This document shows positions 5,281-5,316 of a DNA stretch of 5,316 nucleotides, in pieces (position 1 is the stretch's first letter; every line of letters starts with the position of its first letter). A program made the position numbers and the translations under genes. The stretch is from assembly GCA_902796505.1 (NCBI GenBank), contig CADBPA010000258.1:1-5316 (forward strand), given 5' to 3'. The stretch comes from an uncultured Ruminococcus sp. GTDB lineage: Bacteria; Bacillota; Clostridia; Oscillospirales; CAG-272. The notes below the pieces were generated by a model that did no database searches, was not told where the DNA came from, and saw nothing but the letters and a program-made list of their open reading frames with translations.

Positions 5281-5315
5281 AACACGCGGCATTATATGCG
5301 GCGTGTTTTGTTTTT
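5281..5315 (+). terminator. Intrinsic terminator of the tRNA unit
   Basis: AACACGC (5281-5287) pairs with GCGTGTT (5301-5307). Inside it, after a G·G mismatch, GCAT (5289-5292) pairs with ATGC (5296-5299). The T-rich tail TTTTGTTTTT follows at 5306-5315. It lies 10 bp after the tRNA-Glu gene. Confidence 0.88.
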
Positions 5316-5316
5316 C

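Overview
The window looks like chromosomal DNA of a moderately GC-rich Firmicute, most likely a gut-type clostridium (Oscillospirales-like). This is an inference from strong AGGAG-type ribosome binding sites, sigma-A promoters with 17-bp spacers, CCA encoded in the tRNA genes, and relatives typical of that group: a YhaO/SbcD-type nuclease, a Tet(M)-like translation GTPase and a YacP/Rae1-type NYN domain. No strain can be named from the sequence.

Layout: (1) 1-281, minus strand: the first 93 codons of a YhaO/SbcD-type metallophosphoesterase, cut by the window edge. (2) 282-469: an intergenic region with two back-to-back sigma-A promoters, one for the nuclease and one for the next gene. (3) 470-1987, plus: an Eco57I/PstI-type N6-adenine DNA methylase homologue of 505 aa. 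Its SAM-binding motif is intact, but its catalytic motif IV is altered, and no restriction enzyme lies beside it on the downstream side. (4) 1988-2053: a hairpin with a short T-rich tail (probable terminator), then the Shine-Dalgarno of the next gene. (5) 2054-4681, plus: an 875-aa fusion of a complete Tet(M)/EF-G-like ribosomal GTPase with a C-terminal YacP/Rae1-type NYN ribonuclease domain. Its terminator stem begins inside its own last codons. (6) 4682-5113: non-coding, dominated by two adjacent copies of a 170/171-bp repeat that stops inside the -35 box of a strong tRNA promoter. (7) 5114-5270: tRNA-Met(CAT) and tRNA-Glu(TTC), 5 bp apart, followed by a good intrinsic terminator.

The most interesting object is the GTPase-NYN fusion. 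Tet(M)-type GTPases and Rae1 both act at the ribosomal A site, so joining them suggests a single protein that docks by GTP-dependent binding and then cuts RNA there. The tetracycline-displacing loop of Tet(M) is not conserved here, which argues against simple tetracycline resistance. Second in interest is the tandem duplication of the region upstream of the tRNA promoter. The genes do not form one long operon: each main unit has its own promoter or a terminator at its boundary.
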